A stretch of DNA of 64,000 nucleotides from Anaerolineae bacterium (GCA_023382535.1 JAHDWA010000046.1:1-64000); one strand, 5' to 3'. Shown: positions 1 to 8,486, numbered from the stretch's first letter. Notes: generated by a model not told the origin, from the letters alone. Made by a program: numbers and translations.

Positions 1-2
1 GG

Positions 3-176
3 GTGGGAGCCGAGATCATTGCCGTTATCAACGAGCACTGCCTGTACTCGCTGCTTAAGCCGATTGAGCGAGTGACCGGCCCGGATACACCCTTTCCTGT
101 CCCCAGGTTAGAAGATGCTATTCTGCCCACCCCCGGTCGCGTCGCGCGGGCCATTCAGCGGGTGTTGGAGCCGTGA
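3..176 (+). CDS. 2-oxoacid dehydrogenase E1 beta subunit, C-terminal fragment
   Basis: Open from the left edge and ending in TGA at 174-176. The last 57 residues resemble the C-terminus of pyruvate / branched-chain 2-oxoacid dehydrogenase E1 beta subunits, with the characteristic IERVTGPDTPFP segment, then a PRLEDAILP segment and a short terminal helix. In the family this transketolase-like subunit pairs with E1 alpha to decarboxylate a 2-oxoacid with thiamine diphosphate. It lies 18 bp upstream of a lipoamide-dehydrogenase-like gene on the same strand, which fits a 2-oxoacid dehydrogenase operon. The substrate cannot be told from this fragment. Confidence 0.8.
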   Translation: MGAEIIAVINEHCLYSLLKPIERVTGPDTPFPVPRLEDAILPTPGRVARAIQRVLEP

Positions 177-194
177 AAGATTGGAGTAAGGTCA

Positions 195-1487
195 ATGGTT
201 GTCGGGGATTTAGCAACTAATATTGATGTACTGGTGCTGGGAGCGGGGCCTGGCGGTTATACGGCGGCCTTGCGAGCGGCTCAATTGGGTAAAGAGGTTG
301 TCCTGGTTGACCCCCACCCGCCGGGCGGCAGCCTGAGCGGCAGGATTCTCCCAACCAAAATTCTCCTGGATGCAGCCCAGCAGTTCTGGCAAATTCCCTC
401 CTGGACCGAACGGGGCCTCAAGCTGGAGAAGCCGGAACTCGACTGGTCCCAAATGCAAACCTGGAAGAATAAACAGGTTGAAGCAGCCGGCGCAGAGATC
501 AAACGCCAGCTTGACCGGCAGCAGGTAGAGATTGTGGTGGGTCAGGGCTGGTTCCTGGCCGAAAATGAGGCCCGGATCGAGGCCGAATATGGGGCCAAAC
601 GCTATCTTTTTGACCACGCCGTGATTGCCGTTGGCGGCGAGCCTGTCCCCTGGCCCGACCTGCCGTTTGATGGGGAACGAGTTTTGACTCCCAGCCAGGC
701 CCTGGCTTTGACAGAACTTCCTAAAAGTCTTGGCATCGTCGGTGCAGATTACCTTGCCGCCGAGTTAGCGACTCTTTTTATTAAATTAGGCGTCGCCGTG
801 CGTCTATTACTACCAGGCGGGCAGCAGTTGCTGCCTGAGTTCGACCCGGCGGCGGGACAGGTGGTACAGGCTCGTTTTCAGGAGTTGGGGGTTGAAATCG
901 ACTCAAACCTGTCAAATCTTAAAGACCTGACAGGTTTAATCGTGGTTTCCGCCGGGCTGACTCTGCACCCCGCGAATTTGGGACTGGACAAAGCCGGGGT
1001 GACGACCGCTGCCGGCGGCTTTATCCGGGTGAATGAGCGCCAGCGAACCAGTAATGCAGTCATCTATGCCGCCGGCGCTGTGACCGGCGCTCCGCCACTG
1101 GTCCATGTGGCAAATAAGCAGGGCCGGGTTGCGGCTGAGAATATCGCCGGAAAAGTCGCCCAATTTATGCCCCAGGCGATTCCTCATGTCGCTTACACCG
1201 ACCCACCTATCGCCGCCGTTGGTCTAACAGCCGCCGAAGCTGAAGCGGCAGGCTATCATGTTTCACGTTTCACGGATAACAGGGCCGGGGAGTTCATTCA
1301 ACTCCTGGCTGAGCAGGGGAGTGAAGTTTTATTGGGTGTGACCATTGCCGGGCCACAGGCCGACCTTCTCATCGGCGAGGCAGCGCTGGCCCTGGAAATG
1401 GGCGCCACTCTGACCGATCTGGCCGAGACACTGCATCCGGTAGCAGGGGAGGCGTTGGCAAGAGCGGCGGAGGCGGCATTGAAATAA
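195..1487 (+). CDS. Dihydrolipoamide dehydrogenase-like protein lacking the redox cysteines
   Basis: A 430-residue flavoprotein of the pyridine nucleotide-disulfide oxidoreductase fold, somewhat shorter than usual E3 (about 460-470). The N-terminal FAD motif GAGPGGYTAALRAAQLG is intact (residues 16-32). The redox-active CxxxxC segment (family GGTCLNVGCIPSK) reads GGSLSGRILPTK here, so both cysteines are absent. The second FAD motif, normally a Gly-Asp, reads YAAGAVTG, and the NAD-binding loop is GADYLAAELA, without the usual glycines. The C-terminal His-Pro (LHPVAGEA) is kept. It directly follows E1 beta, so it sits where E3 would sit. A palindromic repeat (905-937) lies inside the frame. By sequence it cannot perform normal dithiol chemistry; a structural or regulatory role, or decay, are possible. 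Confidence 0.75.
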   Translation: MVVGDLATNIDVLVLGAGPGGYTAALRAAQLGKEVVLVDPHPPGGSLSGRILPTKILLDAAQQFWQIPSWTERGLKLEKPELDWSQMQTWKNKQVEAAGAEIKRQLDRQQVEIVVGQGWFLAENEARIEAEYGAKRYLFDHAVIAVGGEPVPWPDLPFDGERVLTPSQALALTELPKSLGIVGADYLAAELATLFIKLGVAVRLLLPGGQQLLPEFDPAAGQVVQARFQELGVEIDSNLSNLKDLTGLIVVSAGLTLHPANLGLDKAGVTTAAGGFIRVNERQRTSNAVIYAAGAVTGAPPLVHVANKQGRVAAENIAGKVAQFMPQAIPHVAYTDPPIAAVGLTAAEAEAAGYHVSRFTDNRAGEFIQLLAEQGSEVLLGVTIAGPQADLLIGEAALALEMGATLTDLAETLHPVAGEALARAAEAALK

Positions 1488-1490
1488 AAT

Positions 1491-1979
1491 CTATATCAAA
1501 CTGTAACTCCAACTCACCGGCCGGCCGCCGTCATAGGGCATGACGCCGTGAAATTGGCGCGGGTCGCTATCAAAGACGAGGGGCAGAAAATAACGATCGC
1601 CTTCCCAGAGAGGCAACTCCAGAATGCGCTCGACAGGAACCCAGGAGAGCGTCCCTTCGGGGTTTTCAGTCAAAGGTATCCCTGAAAAGCGGTCAATGCG
1701 GAAAATAAAGCCGAACCAATCCTCCCCATTTTGGCCGAAACCGGGCCAACTGATGGTGCCCCGCAGCAAAACCTCCTCACATTCAATCCCTGCCTCTTCA
1801 CGGATTTCACGCCGCAGCCCGGCGATAATGTCCTCGTCAGGGTGCAATTTGCCGCCCAGGCCGTTATACTTGCCCAGGTGAAGGTCGCCGGGGCGGGTAT
1901 TGCGGTGAATCAAAAGCGTCTCTTTGCCGCCGGGCGACATGATGTAGCCGAGGGTGGCTAAGATGGGGGTGTAAGGCAT
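1491..1979 (-). CDS. Nudix hydrolase, MutT/8-oxo-dGTPase-like
   Basis: A 162-residue Nudix protein. The Nudix box (Gx5Ex7REUxEExGU) is complete: it starts at GKLHPDE and ends at REIREEAGI, around residues 42-65. Nudix enzymes hydrolyse nucleoside diphosphates linked to another moiety; the GKYNGLGGK context resembles MTH1/MutT-type 8-oxo-dGTP diphosphatases that clean the nucleotide pool. It converges on the preceding gene with only 3 bp between stop codons. The upstream GAGGAGTC precedes the ATG at a normal distance. Substrate specificity is inferred only from overall resemblance. Confidence 0.82.
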   Translation of the reverse strand: MPYTPILATLGYIMSPGGKETLLIHRNTRPGDLHLGKYNGLGGKLHPDEDIIAGLRREIREEAGIECEEVLLRGTISWPGFGQNGEDWFGFIFRIDRFSGIPLTENPEGTLSWVPVERILELPLWEGDRYFLPLVFDSDPRQFHGVMPYDGGRPVSWSYSLI

Positions 1980-2259
1980 AGACTCCTCCTCAAAAAATGA
2001 AGACGCGGTAACCCGTAAGACGAGGAGGCGGAGCGAAGATTGAAGATGGTAGATGGAAGATAGTAGATAGTTGACAGAAGCACGTCAATGAGGATTATCT
2101 TCTACTCTCCATCCTCTATCTTCTATCCTTTATCCTCAATTCTTCACGTCCTCGCCTCCTCACTTCGCTCCGGTAGTATAAAGCGTAAAACGTAAACACC
2201 CAAAAAACGGGGCAGCCGTAAAAAGTCTGGCTTGTGGGTAATGGCGGCGAATGGTAGAA
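1980..2259. repeat. Intergenic low-complexity inverted repeat region
   Basis: This spacer between divergent genes has no gene. Its core (about 2020-2165) holds short words such as GAAGAT/TAGATGG on the left (2035-2070) and their complements ATCTTC/CCATC on the right (2095-2135). Outside them, CGAGGAGGCGGAGCGAAG (2020-2037) is loosely mirrored by CCTCGCCTCCTCACTTCG (2150-2167). The same style of word repeat recurs at 46.5, 55.5 and 56.0 kb. No product is evident. Confidence 0.6.
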
Positions 2260-2287
2260 TTGAGCCTCAGTCTCTTTATGGTATAAT
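2260..2287 (+). promoter_or_regulatory. Sigma-70-type promoter for the ABC-F gene
   Basis: TTGAGC (2260-2265) and a perfect TATAAT (2282-2287) are separated by 16 bp. The start is expected near 2294, giving a leader of about 24 nt to the ATG at 2318. Confidence 0.6.
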
Positions 2288-2317
2288 GAGAAACAACTTT
2301 TTAAGTTATGATCGAGT

Positions 2318-4225
2318 ATGACTATTTTAACCACGCAAAATCTTGGCAAACATTACGGGGCGCAGGATATTTTTGATGGCCTGACCCTTTCGGTCAGCCA
2401 CGGCGACCGCATCGCCCTGGTCGGGCCGAACGGCGAGGGCAAAACTACGCTGCTGCGGATTCTGGCCGGGCTGGCGCAGCCCTCGACGGGAAGGGTGCAT
2501 ACGGCTAAAGGGCTAAAACTGGGCTATCTAGAGCAGCACCCCTCGCTTATCTCCACCGGCGGCACTTTGGGGGACCTGGCCTTAAGCGCCTTTGCCGAAT
2601 TACGGCAACAAGAGGTCGCTCTGCAAGAACTGGCCGCTACCCTGGCCGCCGAACCTGATGAGGCGCGCCACCAGCAACTGCTGGAACAGTACGGCGAGGC
2701 CGAAGCTCGCTTTGAGCACGCTGGCGGCTATACCTACGAGCAAACCATTGACCAGGTGCTGACCGGTCTCAGTTTCAAACGGGAGGATTACGCGCTGCCG
2801 CTGACCAAACTGAGCGGCGGCCAGCAGAGCCGCGCCCACCTGGCCCATCTGCTGCTGACGCAGCCCGACCTGCTGCTTCTGGACGAGCCAACCAACCACC
2901 TGGATTTGGTGGCGGTAGAGTGGTTAGAGAATTACCTCAAGAATTGGCCGGGAGCGATCATTGTTGTCTCGCACGACCGCTACTTCTTGGACGAGGTCGC
3001 TACCCGCGTCTGGGAAATGTTATTCGGGGCAATTGAGGCCTATCGCGGCAATTATTCTCATTACGTCCAGCAGCGCGAGGAACGTATTGAGCGGCGGCAA
3101 AAGGATTACCAGGCCCAGCAGGAATTTATCGCCAAGGAAGAAGATTTTATCCGGCGCAACCTGGCCGGTCAGCGCACCCGTGAAGCCAAGGGGCGACGCA
3201 AACGGCTGGAGCGCATGGAAAAGCTGGACCGCCCGGTCGAGCACAAAAGGCTGAAGCTGTCGCTGCAAACCACACTGCGCTCCGGCGACTTGGTGTTGGC
3301 CACCCACGATCTGGTGGTCGGCTATCCCGACGGCCCGCCGCTCTTTACCTGTCCTGACCTAGAAATCCGGCGCGGCCAGCGCGTCGCCTTGCTCGGTCCC
3401 AATGGGGCGGGCAAAACAACCTTTATCAAGACCATTCTGGGGCAGGTCAAGCCGAAAGCCGGGGCCATTCGCTTTGGGGCGGGGGTGGAAGTTGGTTACT
3501 TTGCCCAAACCCAGGCCAGCCTCAACCTTGAAGCCAGCATTCTGGACGAAATTCTGGGAGTGCAAAACCTGCCCATTGGCGAGGCTCGCAACTACCTGGG
3601 GCGTTTCCTTTTTTCCGGTGATGACGTATTCAAGCCTATCGGGTCGCTGTCGGGGGGCGAGCGCAGCCGGGTGGCCCTGGCCAAACTGACTTTAACCGGG
3701 TCTAACTTCTTGATGCTCGACGAGCCAACCAATCACCTCGATATTCCCTCCCAAGAGAACCTGGAGCGCGTGCTGAACGATTTTGCCGGCACTGTTCTGC
3801 TGGTGTCGCACGACCGCTATTTTGTAGACGCGCTGGCCAGCCACACCTGGGCGCTGGAGCCGGACACCAGGACGGTGACAGTCGTCGAGGGCGGCTACAG
3901 CAATTATCTGGCCCTGCGGGAGGCACAGAAGAACCAGAGCAGCCAGTCCGCCAATGGGTCAACGCCCAAGTCAACCAGTCAAGCCAGCCGCGAACAAAGC
4001 AAGGCCGAGAAGCGGGCCAGTGAAAAAAAGGCCAGGCAAATCGCCGAAATCGAGAGCTTGATTGCCGCCGCAGAGGGTCATCTGGCGGATTTGGCCCAAA
4101 AACTGGAAGCGGCCAGCCAGGCCCAGGATATTGTCCAACTGCAAAAACTGAGTCAGGATTATCAAACCAGTGAAGCCAAATTAGAGGAGTTATTAACCCA
4201 ATGGACCGAACTGGAAGCAGCTTAG
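2318..4225 (+). CDS. ABC-F family ATPase (Uup/EttA-like ribosome-associated factor)
   Basis: A 635-residue protein with two ABC ATPase domains and no membrane segment, the ABC-F architecture. Domain 1 has Walker A GPNGEGKTT (near residue 36), signature LSGGQQSR and Walker B LLLLDEPTNHLD. A charged helical linker (about 240-310, the P-site tRNA interaction motif region) leads to domain 2 with GPNGAGKTT (near 360), LSGGERSR and FLMLDEPTNHLD. A Lys/Glu/Ala-rich coiled coil closes the protein (about 560-635), as in Uup. ABC-F proteins act on ribosomes, in translation quality control or antibiotic protection; which applies here cannot be told. coaE follows 33 bp downstream, so the two are probably co-transcribed. 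Confidence 0.9.
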   Translation: MTILTTQNLGKHYGAQDIFDGLTLSVSHGDRIALVGPNGEGKTTLLRILAGLAQPSTGRVHTAKGLKLGYLEQHPSLISTGGTLGDLALSAFAELRQQEVALQELAATLAAEPDEARHQQLLEQYGEAEARFEHAGGYTYEQTIDQVLTGLSFKREDYALPLTKLSGGQQSRAHLAHLLLTQPDLLLLDEPTNHLDLVAVEWLENYLKNWPGAIIVVSHDRYFLDEVATRVWEMLFGAIEAYRGNYSHYVQQREERIERRQKDYQAQQEFIAKEEDFIRRNLAGQRTREAKGRRKRLERMEKLDRPVEHKRLKLSLQTTLRSGDLVLATHDLVVGYPDGPPLFTCPDLEIRRGQRVALLGPNGAGKTTFIKTILGQVKPKAGAIRFGAGVEVGYFAQTQASLNLEASILDEILGVQNLPIGEARNYLGRFLFSGDDVFKPIGSLSGGERSRVALAKLTLTGSNFLMLDEPTNHLDIPSQENLERVLNDFAGTVLLVSHDRYFVDALASHTWALEPDTRTVTVVEGGYSNYLALREAQKNQSSQSANGSTPKSTSQASREQSKAEKRASEKKARQIAEIESLIAAAEGHLADLAQKLEAASQAQDIVQLQKLSQDYQTSEAKLEELLTQWTELEAA

Positions 4226-4258
4226 GGGCCGCCTATACCCCTGGAGGAGAGAGTAACT

Positions 4259-5425
4259 ATGGCAGAAAAAATTGTCATCGGTTTGACCGGCAATATTGCC
4301 ACGGGCAAAAGTTTGGTGCTGCGCATGCTCCAAGAATTGGGCGCGGCTACGATTGACGCCGATAAATTGGCTCATGAAGCAATGTTCCCCGGTGGTCCCG
4401 CGTATCAGGCCATTGTCGAGGAGTTTGGCCGGTTTGTGGTAGACCCGGACAGCGGGCAGATCAGCCGCGACCGCCTGGGACGAATTGCTTTTGCCGTACC
4501 GGAAGCGATGGCTCGCCTGGAAGCGATTACGCACCCGGCAGTGCGTCAAGAGGTTTTGGCCCGGATAAAAGCTGCGCCAGCCCCGGTGGTGGTTGTCGAA
4601 GCGATTAAGCTGTTTGAGTCGGGGTTGACGGAGCATTGCCAATCGGCCTGGGTTGTCGTCGCCCCACCTGAGGTGCAGCTCAAGCGGCTGGTCGAGCGGC
4701 GCAAAATGTCGCCGGAACAGGCCCAGCAACGGATCAAAGCTCAATCATCCCAGGGGGAAAAGGTGGCCAAGGCGGATGTAGTGATAGATAACAGCGGCGA
4801 CCTGGCCAGAACTTGGGCCTTGGTGAAAAAGCAGTACACGGCGCTTCTGGATGGGCGAACCGGTGCAGCCCAACCGGCCGTGATCGAACCGGCTCCCGCG
4901 CCTGAAACCAAGCCGGCCGCCGAAGTCCAGGTAGCCGAGGTTTCGATCCGCCGGGCTAAGCGGCAGGATTTAGAAGCAATGGCCAACCTGATTGCAACAG
5001 CCACCAAAGGCGCGCTCAACCCCGATCTCAGCCAGATGATGGAGTCGCTCTTCACCCGGGCGTACATCGTGGCTATGGCCGGCGACTATGTGGTCGGCGT
5101 GGCCGGCTGGCAAGCCGAAAATCTGATTGCCGGCTTGCAAGATTTCTACATGCTGCGGGATGATCTGTGGCCGAAGGTAGGCCAGCAAATGCTGGATATG
5201 ATCCACGACGAGGTCAATAAGCTCTCGTGTGAGGTGGCGATGGTTTTTGTCTTGGATCAGGCCGGGCCAAAACCCGTTGAATTTTTTGAAAGCCAGGGGT
5301 ATGCCCAGGCTCAGGCCAAGGATTTGGGCTACCTGTGGAAGGACGCAGCCAAAGAGTGGCAGCCGGAAAACAGTGTGCTGCTCTACAAGAAGCTGCGCGA
5401 GCAGCGAATTATGGTGCCGATGTAA
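4259..5425 (+). CDS. coaE: Dephospho-CoA kinase fused to a GNAT-like acetyltransferase domain
   Basis: Residues 1-200 are a dephospho-CoA kinase: P-loop GLTGNIATGKS at the N-terminus, the IDADKLAHEA segment and the CoaE lid helices. This enzyme phosphorylates dephospho-CoA at the 3'-hydroxyl, the last step of CoA synthesis. Normal CoaE ends near residue 200; here an Ala/Pro linker (about 200-225) leads to about 160 extra residues starting VSIRRAKRQDLEAMANLI, a GNAT-like opening, with a later FFESQGYAQAQ segment typical of the GNAT C-terminal half. GNATs use acyl-CoA, so the fusion joins CoA production to a CoA-using fold. A GGAGGAGAG ribosome site precedes the ATG. The kinase call is firm; the GNAT call is by fold pattern. 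Confidence 0.85.
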   Translation: MAEKIVIGLTGNIATGKSLVLRMLQELGAATIDADKLAHEAMFPGGPAYQAIVEEFGRFVVDPDSGQISRDRLGRIAFAVPEAMARLEAITHPAVRQEVLARIKAAPAPVVVVEAIKLFESGLTEHCQSAWVVVAPPEVQLKRLVERRKMSPEQAQQRIKAQSSQGEKVAKADVVIDNSGDLARTWALVKKQYTALLDGRTGAAQPAVIEPAPAPETKPAAEVQVAEVSIRRAKRQDLEAMANLIATATKGALNPDLSQMMESLFTRAYIVAMAGDYVVGVAGWQAENLIAGLQDFYMLRDDLWPKVGQQMLDMIHDEVNKLSCEVAMVFVLDQAGPKPVEFFESQGYAQAQAKDLGYLWKDAAKEWQPENSVLLYKKLREQRIMVPM

Positions 5426-5490
5426 CCCCACTCCCTCTCCCTAAGAGGGGGAGGGTTAGGGTGGGGTCGTCGGTCTGCGGTCTCATGACA
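5426..5490. repeat. CCCTC/GAGGG palindromic intergenic repeat
   Basis: CCCTCTCCCTAAGAGGGGGA forms a hairpin and is followed by GGGTTAGGGTGGGGTCGTCG. A shortened relative (GGGTGGGGTCGGTGGTCG) occurs near 50849, and a related hairpin lies inside a coding frame at 55335-55375. Confidence 0.6.
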
Positions 5491-5515
5491 TGAATTCACT
5501 TTTTGGAGAAATCTA

Positions 5516-5779
5516 ATGGATGCACTCAAAAAATTTGCCAGCGACCATCCGCAAATTACCTCGTGGATAGTGCTGGCGATTGGGATGGTTATTATTTTAG
5601 TCTGGTCGGCCCGAGAGGTCGGCTTTACGCCGGGCCAATGGACGGCTCTGGTGATTACCACTATTCTGCTGGCCGGAGCCTGTGTCTGGATCATCGGCTG
5701 GGAAGATGAGGAGGACGACGCGCAAGCGTTGGCGGAACAGGCTCAGACGGAAGTGGAGGCGAAGGAGAGCCAGTCCTGA
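5516..5779 (+). CDS. Small two-helix membrane protein, unknown function
   Basis: An 87-residue protein with two predicted transmembrane helices (about residues 17-32 and 43-62) and an acidic, Glu/Ala-rich cytoplasmic tail (EDEEDDAQALAEQAQ). GGAGA lies 8 bp before the ATG, supporting the start. No family is recognised. It is the last gene of the block before the AT-rich island. Confidence 0.6.
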   Translation: MDALKKFASDHPQITSWIVLAIGMVIILVWSAREVGFTPGQWTALVITTILLAGACVWIIGWEDEEDDAQALAEQAQTEVEAKESQS

Positions 5780-5901
5780 TTAGCTGGTGATGCTGCAAGC
5801 AGGCCTTGCCTCGCCGGAGTACTCGGCGTTTGCGGCTCGGCTGGGACAGGGGGTGGAATAGGATAATTTACCACTTTTGAATCACGCAAGGCAGCAGTTC
5901 T

Positions 5902-6903
5902 ATGGAAATGGAAGATAACCTAACCGTCCGTCCTGAAATAGCAATTGACTCCAGCACACCTCTCCAGCAACCAATAAGGGATTTGTATCAGGAGAAACGT
6001 CAAGAGTTTATTCAATTACTCAGGCAATTGCCCTCACTTGTACAATTAGCGAAAACTCTGACTGAAGGTAAAACCTATCAGGCATATATTACCCCAGAAG
6101 TATTGGAACGCTTAAGAGATAATACTGCTCGTTTTGGTACGAGAGATAGTGGCTTATTGAGCGCCAGTATTCTTGATAGTGAAACCGGCAAAATTATCCA
6201 CAATGCAAGCCTAATGGAAGTTCATCCAGATCTATTGAACTCACTCAATCAATTGGCTGTCCAACAGACGTTAGCCAATATTGTCCAAAGATTAGAATTG
6301 ATTGATGAAAAAGTTACAGATATTCTGCAAGGTCAACAAAATGACCGACTGGCGGATGTACAAAGTGGGGTAGATATTTATGAGCAAGCAATTGCGGCTA
6401 CCGGTCCTGAAACTCGGCTTGGATTGCTAATAAGTGCAATTCAAAAATTAAATGATGGACGAAACAAACTCCTAAAATCAACTGATATTCATTTTGTTGA
6501 TAAATTGCCTCGAAACAGATTGAGTATGCTTTTCTCGCCCAATTTAGATATTCCAAAATTTGTACAGAGTAAGGCAGAGCCGGTTTGGAAAGCAGCACAT
6601 GCCATTGTTAGGGCATCAAGGTATCTTGTTTTAGCCTATACGATTTTAGATGAGCCTGTATCACTTCGAGTATCACTGCAACAATCAGAGAAAGAAATTT
6701 TGACGTTTGAGGAGAAAGTTAAACAAATCATACACTGGCTTCCGCCCGATGATCGTTGGCGTGAGAGTATGCTCCAGATTAGTGAAGGTATAATGCCCAC
6801 AAATAGGCAACTAGAAGTATTACATGACAAAGCAGTTACAATCGAATTCCTACCTGAAGAAATAGCTCCTCCTGAAGGGGAATATGACCACAAAAACTTG
6901 TAA
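5902..6903 (+). CDS. Unknown protein of the AT-rich island (333 aa)
   Basis: I do not recognise a family. The protein is soluble and mainly helical, with Leu/Gln-rich segments (LLRQLPSLVQLAKTL near 40; a heptad-like stretch near residues 130-150) and no signal peptide or membrane helix. Base composition is clearly AT-richer than the flanking genes, and codon use differs (many AAT, TTA, ATA), suggesting recent acquisition. The next gene starts inside its last codons (20-bp overlap), so they are translationally coupled. A second ATG at 5908 could be the start. Confidence 0.6.
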   Translation: MEMEDNLTVRPEIAIDSSTPLQQPIRDLYQEKRQEFIQLLRQLPSLVQLAKTLTEGKTYQAYITPEVLERLRDNTARFGTRDSGLLSASILDSETGKIIHNASLMEVHPDLLNSLNQLAVQQTLANIVQRLELIDEKVTDILQGQQNDRLADVQSGVDIYEQAIAATGPETRLGLLISAIQKLNDGRNKLLKSTDIHFVDKLPRNRLSMLFSPNLDIPKFVQSKAEPVWKAAHAIVRASRYLVLAYTILDEPVSLRVSLQQSEKEILTFEEKVKQIIHWLPPDDRWRESMLQISEGIMPTNRQLEVLHDKAVTIEFLPEEIAPPEGEYDHKNL

Positions 6904-7096
6904 AGCTTTGTTAAAGAACGGGCAACCTTGCCCCAATCAAGTGGATGAAGGTCAAGATTTCTGTCCTTATCATCTATCAAGAGAAACGTCTATATGGAAA
7001 AAGATATTGGCTGGTATCACAGGTGTTTTAGGCATATTAGTAGGGATATTGTTGGTAGCAATAAAAATTTTTGGAGACAGCAAAAAGGGCAAATAA
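6884..7096 (+). CDS. Small membrane protein with an N-terminal Cys/His cluster
   Basis: A 70-residue protein. The N-terminal half has C-x8-C-x9-C-x2-H spacing (CKALLKNGQPC, then FCPYH), resembling small zinc-knuckle motifs seen in short phage- and island-encoded proteins. One hydrophobic helix (about residues 40-62) is followed by a basic tail. It overlaps the preceding gene by 20 bp and shares its AT-rich composition, so the two probably work together. Function unknown. Confidence 0.55.
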   Translation: MTTKTCKALLKNGQPCPNQVDEGQDFCPYHLSRETSIWKKILAGITGVLGILVGILLVAIKIFGDSKKGK

Positions 7097-7190
7097 ACCT
7101 TTGCACTTTGAACCAGTCCTTAAGTCAAGGCATCATGGGCACAGCTCACACTCCAGACATTATTAAACTGTATTCAAACAAAGGTTCATT

Positions 7191-7511
7191 ATGGAAAAAC
7201 AATACATCGAAAAACGCGACGAGGGATACTGGGTGGCTAATACGCGCGTCTCGCTTGACTCTATCGTTTTGGCTTTCCTAGAAGGTTTGTCGCCTGAAAC
7301 AATTGCAACTGAGGCATTTCCAGTGCTCACGCTGGAACAGGTGTACGGAGCGATTACTTATTACCTAGCCCATCAGAAAGAAATTGACGCCTACTTGCAA
7401 CAGGTTGACGCCAAATTTGAGTCTTTACGACAAGCGATCCATCAAACCGATCCCCAGTTTTATAAAAAGCTCATTCAGGCTAGACGGCAGTTGCAGATCA
7501 CCGAACCATGA
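7191..7511 (+). CDS. DUF433 family antitoxin
   Basis: A 106-residue protein. The segment running YWVANTRVSLDSIVLAFLEG, then LSPETIATEAFPVLTLEQVYGA, matches the DUF433 winged-helix pattern (GTRIPV..I...L..G.S.E.I...YP.LT..QV..A). DUF433 proteins commonly precede a DUF5615 PIN-like partner and act as antitoxin and DNA-binding repressor. Its stop overlaps the ATG of the next gene (ATGA), the classic coupling for such pairs. Confidence 0.8.
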   Translation: MEKQYIEKRDEGYWVANTRVSLDSIVLAFLEGLSPETIATEAFPVLTLEQVYGAITYYLAHQKEIDAYLQQVDAKFESLRQAIHQTDPQFYKKLIQARRQLQITEP

Positions 7512-7858
7512 AAGTTCGTTTTCAAGCAGATGCCGATTTAAACCAAATCATCATCAAAGCTCTATTGCGACGTGAACCAAGTATTGATTTTCAGACGGCG
7601 TTGGCAGCGAGCCTAGTTGGGTTAGATGATAACGAAGTTCTAACCTTAGCAGCTAAAACGGGTAGAGTCCTGGTAACACACGACCGAAAAACCATGCCTA
7701 AACACTTTGCTGAATTCATAACCAATGAAACAAGTGGAGGGGTAATAATTATCCCGCAAAAACTAGCTATCAGGTCGGCAGTGGATGATCTGATGCTTAT
7801 TTGGGTGGCAACCGAGCCAGAGGAATGGGCAAATAGAATCCTTTCCCTTCCCCTGTAA
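7508..7858 (+). CDS. DUF5615 PIN-like toxin
   Basis: A 116-residue protein with the DUF5615 (PIN-like) pattern: N-terminal MKVRFQADADLNQ with the acidic residue pair, the DDNEVLTLAAKTGRVLVTHD motif, and a following RKTMPKHF segment. PIN-like domains are metal-dependent RNases; conserved Asp residues are present at both expected places (residues about 8-10 and 57-58), and the THD motif is intact. It overlaps the DUF433 gene by 4 bp and is probably held in check by it. Confidence 0.8.
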   Translation: MKVRFQADADLNQIIIKALLRREPSIDFQTALAASLVGLDDNEVLTLAAKTGRVLVTHDRKTMPKHFAEFITNETSGGVIIIPQKLAIRSAVDDLMLIWVATEPEEWANRILSLPL

Positions 7859-7889
7859 AAAATCTTTCTGCTTGCCGGAACTTCTTCTA

Positions 7890-8486
7890 TTAATTCTCCA
7901 TCGCCAAATGCACCCGCCCAATGTCCTCCAACGTTACCGGCGGGTCGGCCTCCGGCGTCCAGAAAAAGCGGGCGCTCTGGAAATCTTGAGTTAGACGCCC
8001 CTGCTCCAAAAATGGTTCGCTGATTGGTAAACCGAAGCGCACCGGGCCGCCATGAGCCTCGAAGTAGCGCAAAAAGTCGCCGCTGAGGGTGTGGCCGGAT
8101 TCGGGAAAGTAGCGCCGGTTGGGATCATCGGCGCGGGGAATCAACCCGGCGGGAATGGGCGGGCGGTGGCGCTGCAAGAGATCGCCCAGCCAGCCGACGG
8201 TGATCCGGTAGGCCGGTTCATTCTCCGGGTGGCGCTCCAGCCGGCCCTTTTCAAAATATTGCACCGTCCAGCCATCCACCTCAATTTCCTCAGTCAGCGG
8301 ATAGCCCAGGCTCTCCACGCCGCCGTAGGTATTAAAAAAAAGCCAAAAGTCACCGCGCACTGTATGGCCCGTTTCGATAAAATGGTGGACGTCGGATTCA
8401 GCGGCGCTCGAAGCTGGCCATCCCTGACAAGCGGTCAGAATGACGATAATAAGGACAGTCAGCAGCCATTCTAATTTCAGAGCCAT
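7890..8486 (-). CDS. Secreted lipoprotein with LGFP-like repeats
   Basis: A 198-residue protein with a signal peptide and an LTAC lipobox near residue 19. The mature part has two copies of an aromatic/Gly-rich repeat: HHFIETGHTVRGDFWLFF ... GGVESLGYPLTE (about 34-66) and RYFPESGHTLSGDFLRYF ... GGPVRFGLPISE (about 122-160). This repeat style (TGH..xG.F..Y....GG...fG.P.se) is common in secreted Chloroflexota proteins and resembles LGFP wall-binding repeats. A surface or wall-associated role is inferred; the activity is unknown. Confidence 0.7.
   Translation of the reverse strand: MALKLEWLLTVLIIVILTACQGWPASSAAESDVHHFIETGHTVRGDFWLFFNTYGGVESLGYPLTEEIEVDGWTVQYFEKGRLERHPENEPAYRITVGWLGDLLQRHRPPIPAGLIPRADDPNRRYFPESGHTLSGDFLRYFEAHGGPVRFGLPISEPFLEQGRLTQDFQSARFFWTPEADPPVTLEDIGRVHLAMEN

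Noticed and set aside
1258..1277. Second parS-like site (TTTCACGTTTCACGG)
   Set aside because: It is a direct repeat of TTTCACG, not the palindrome needed for ParB.
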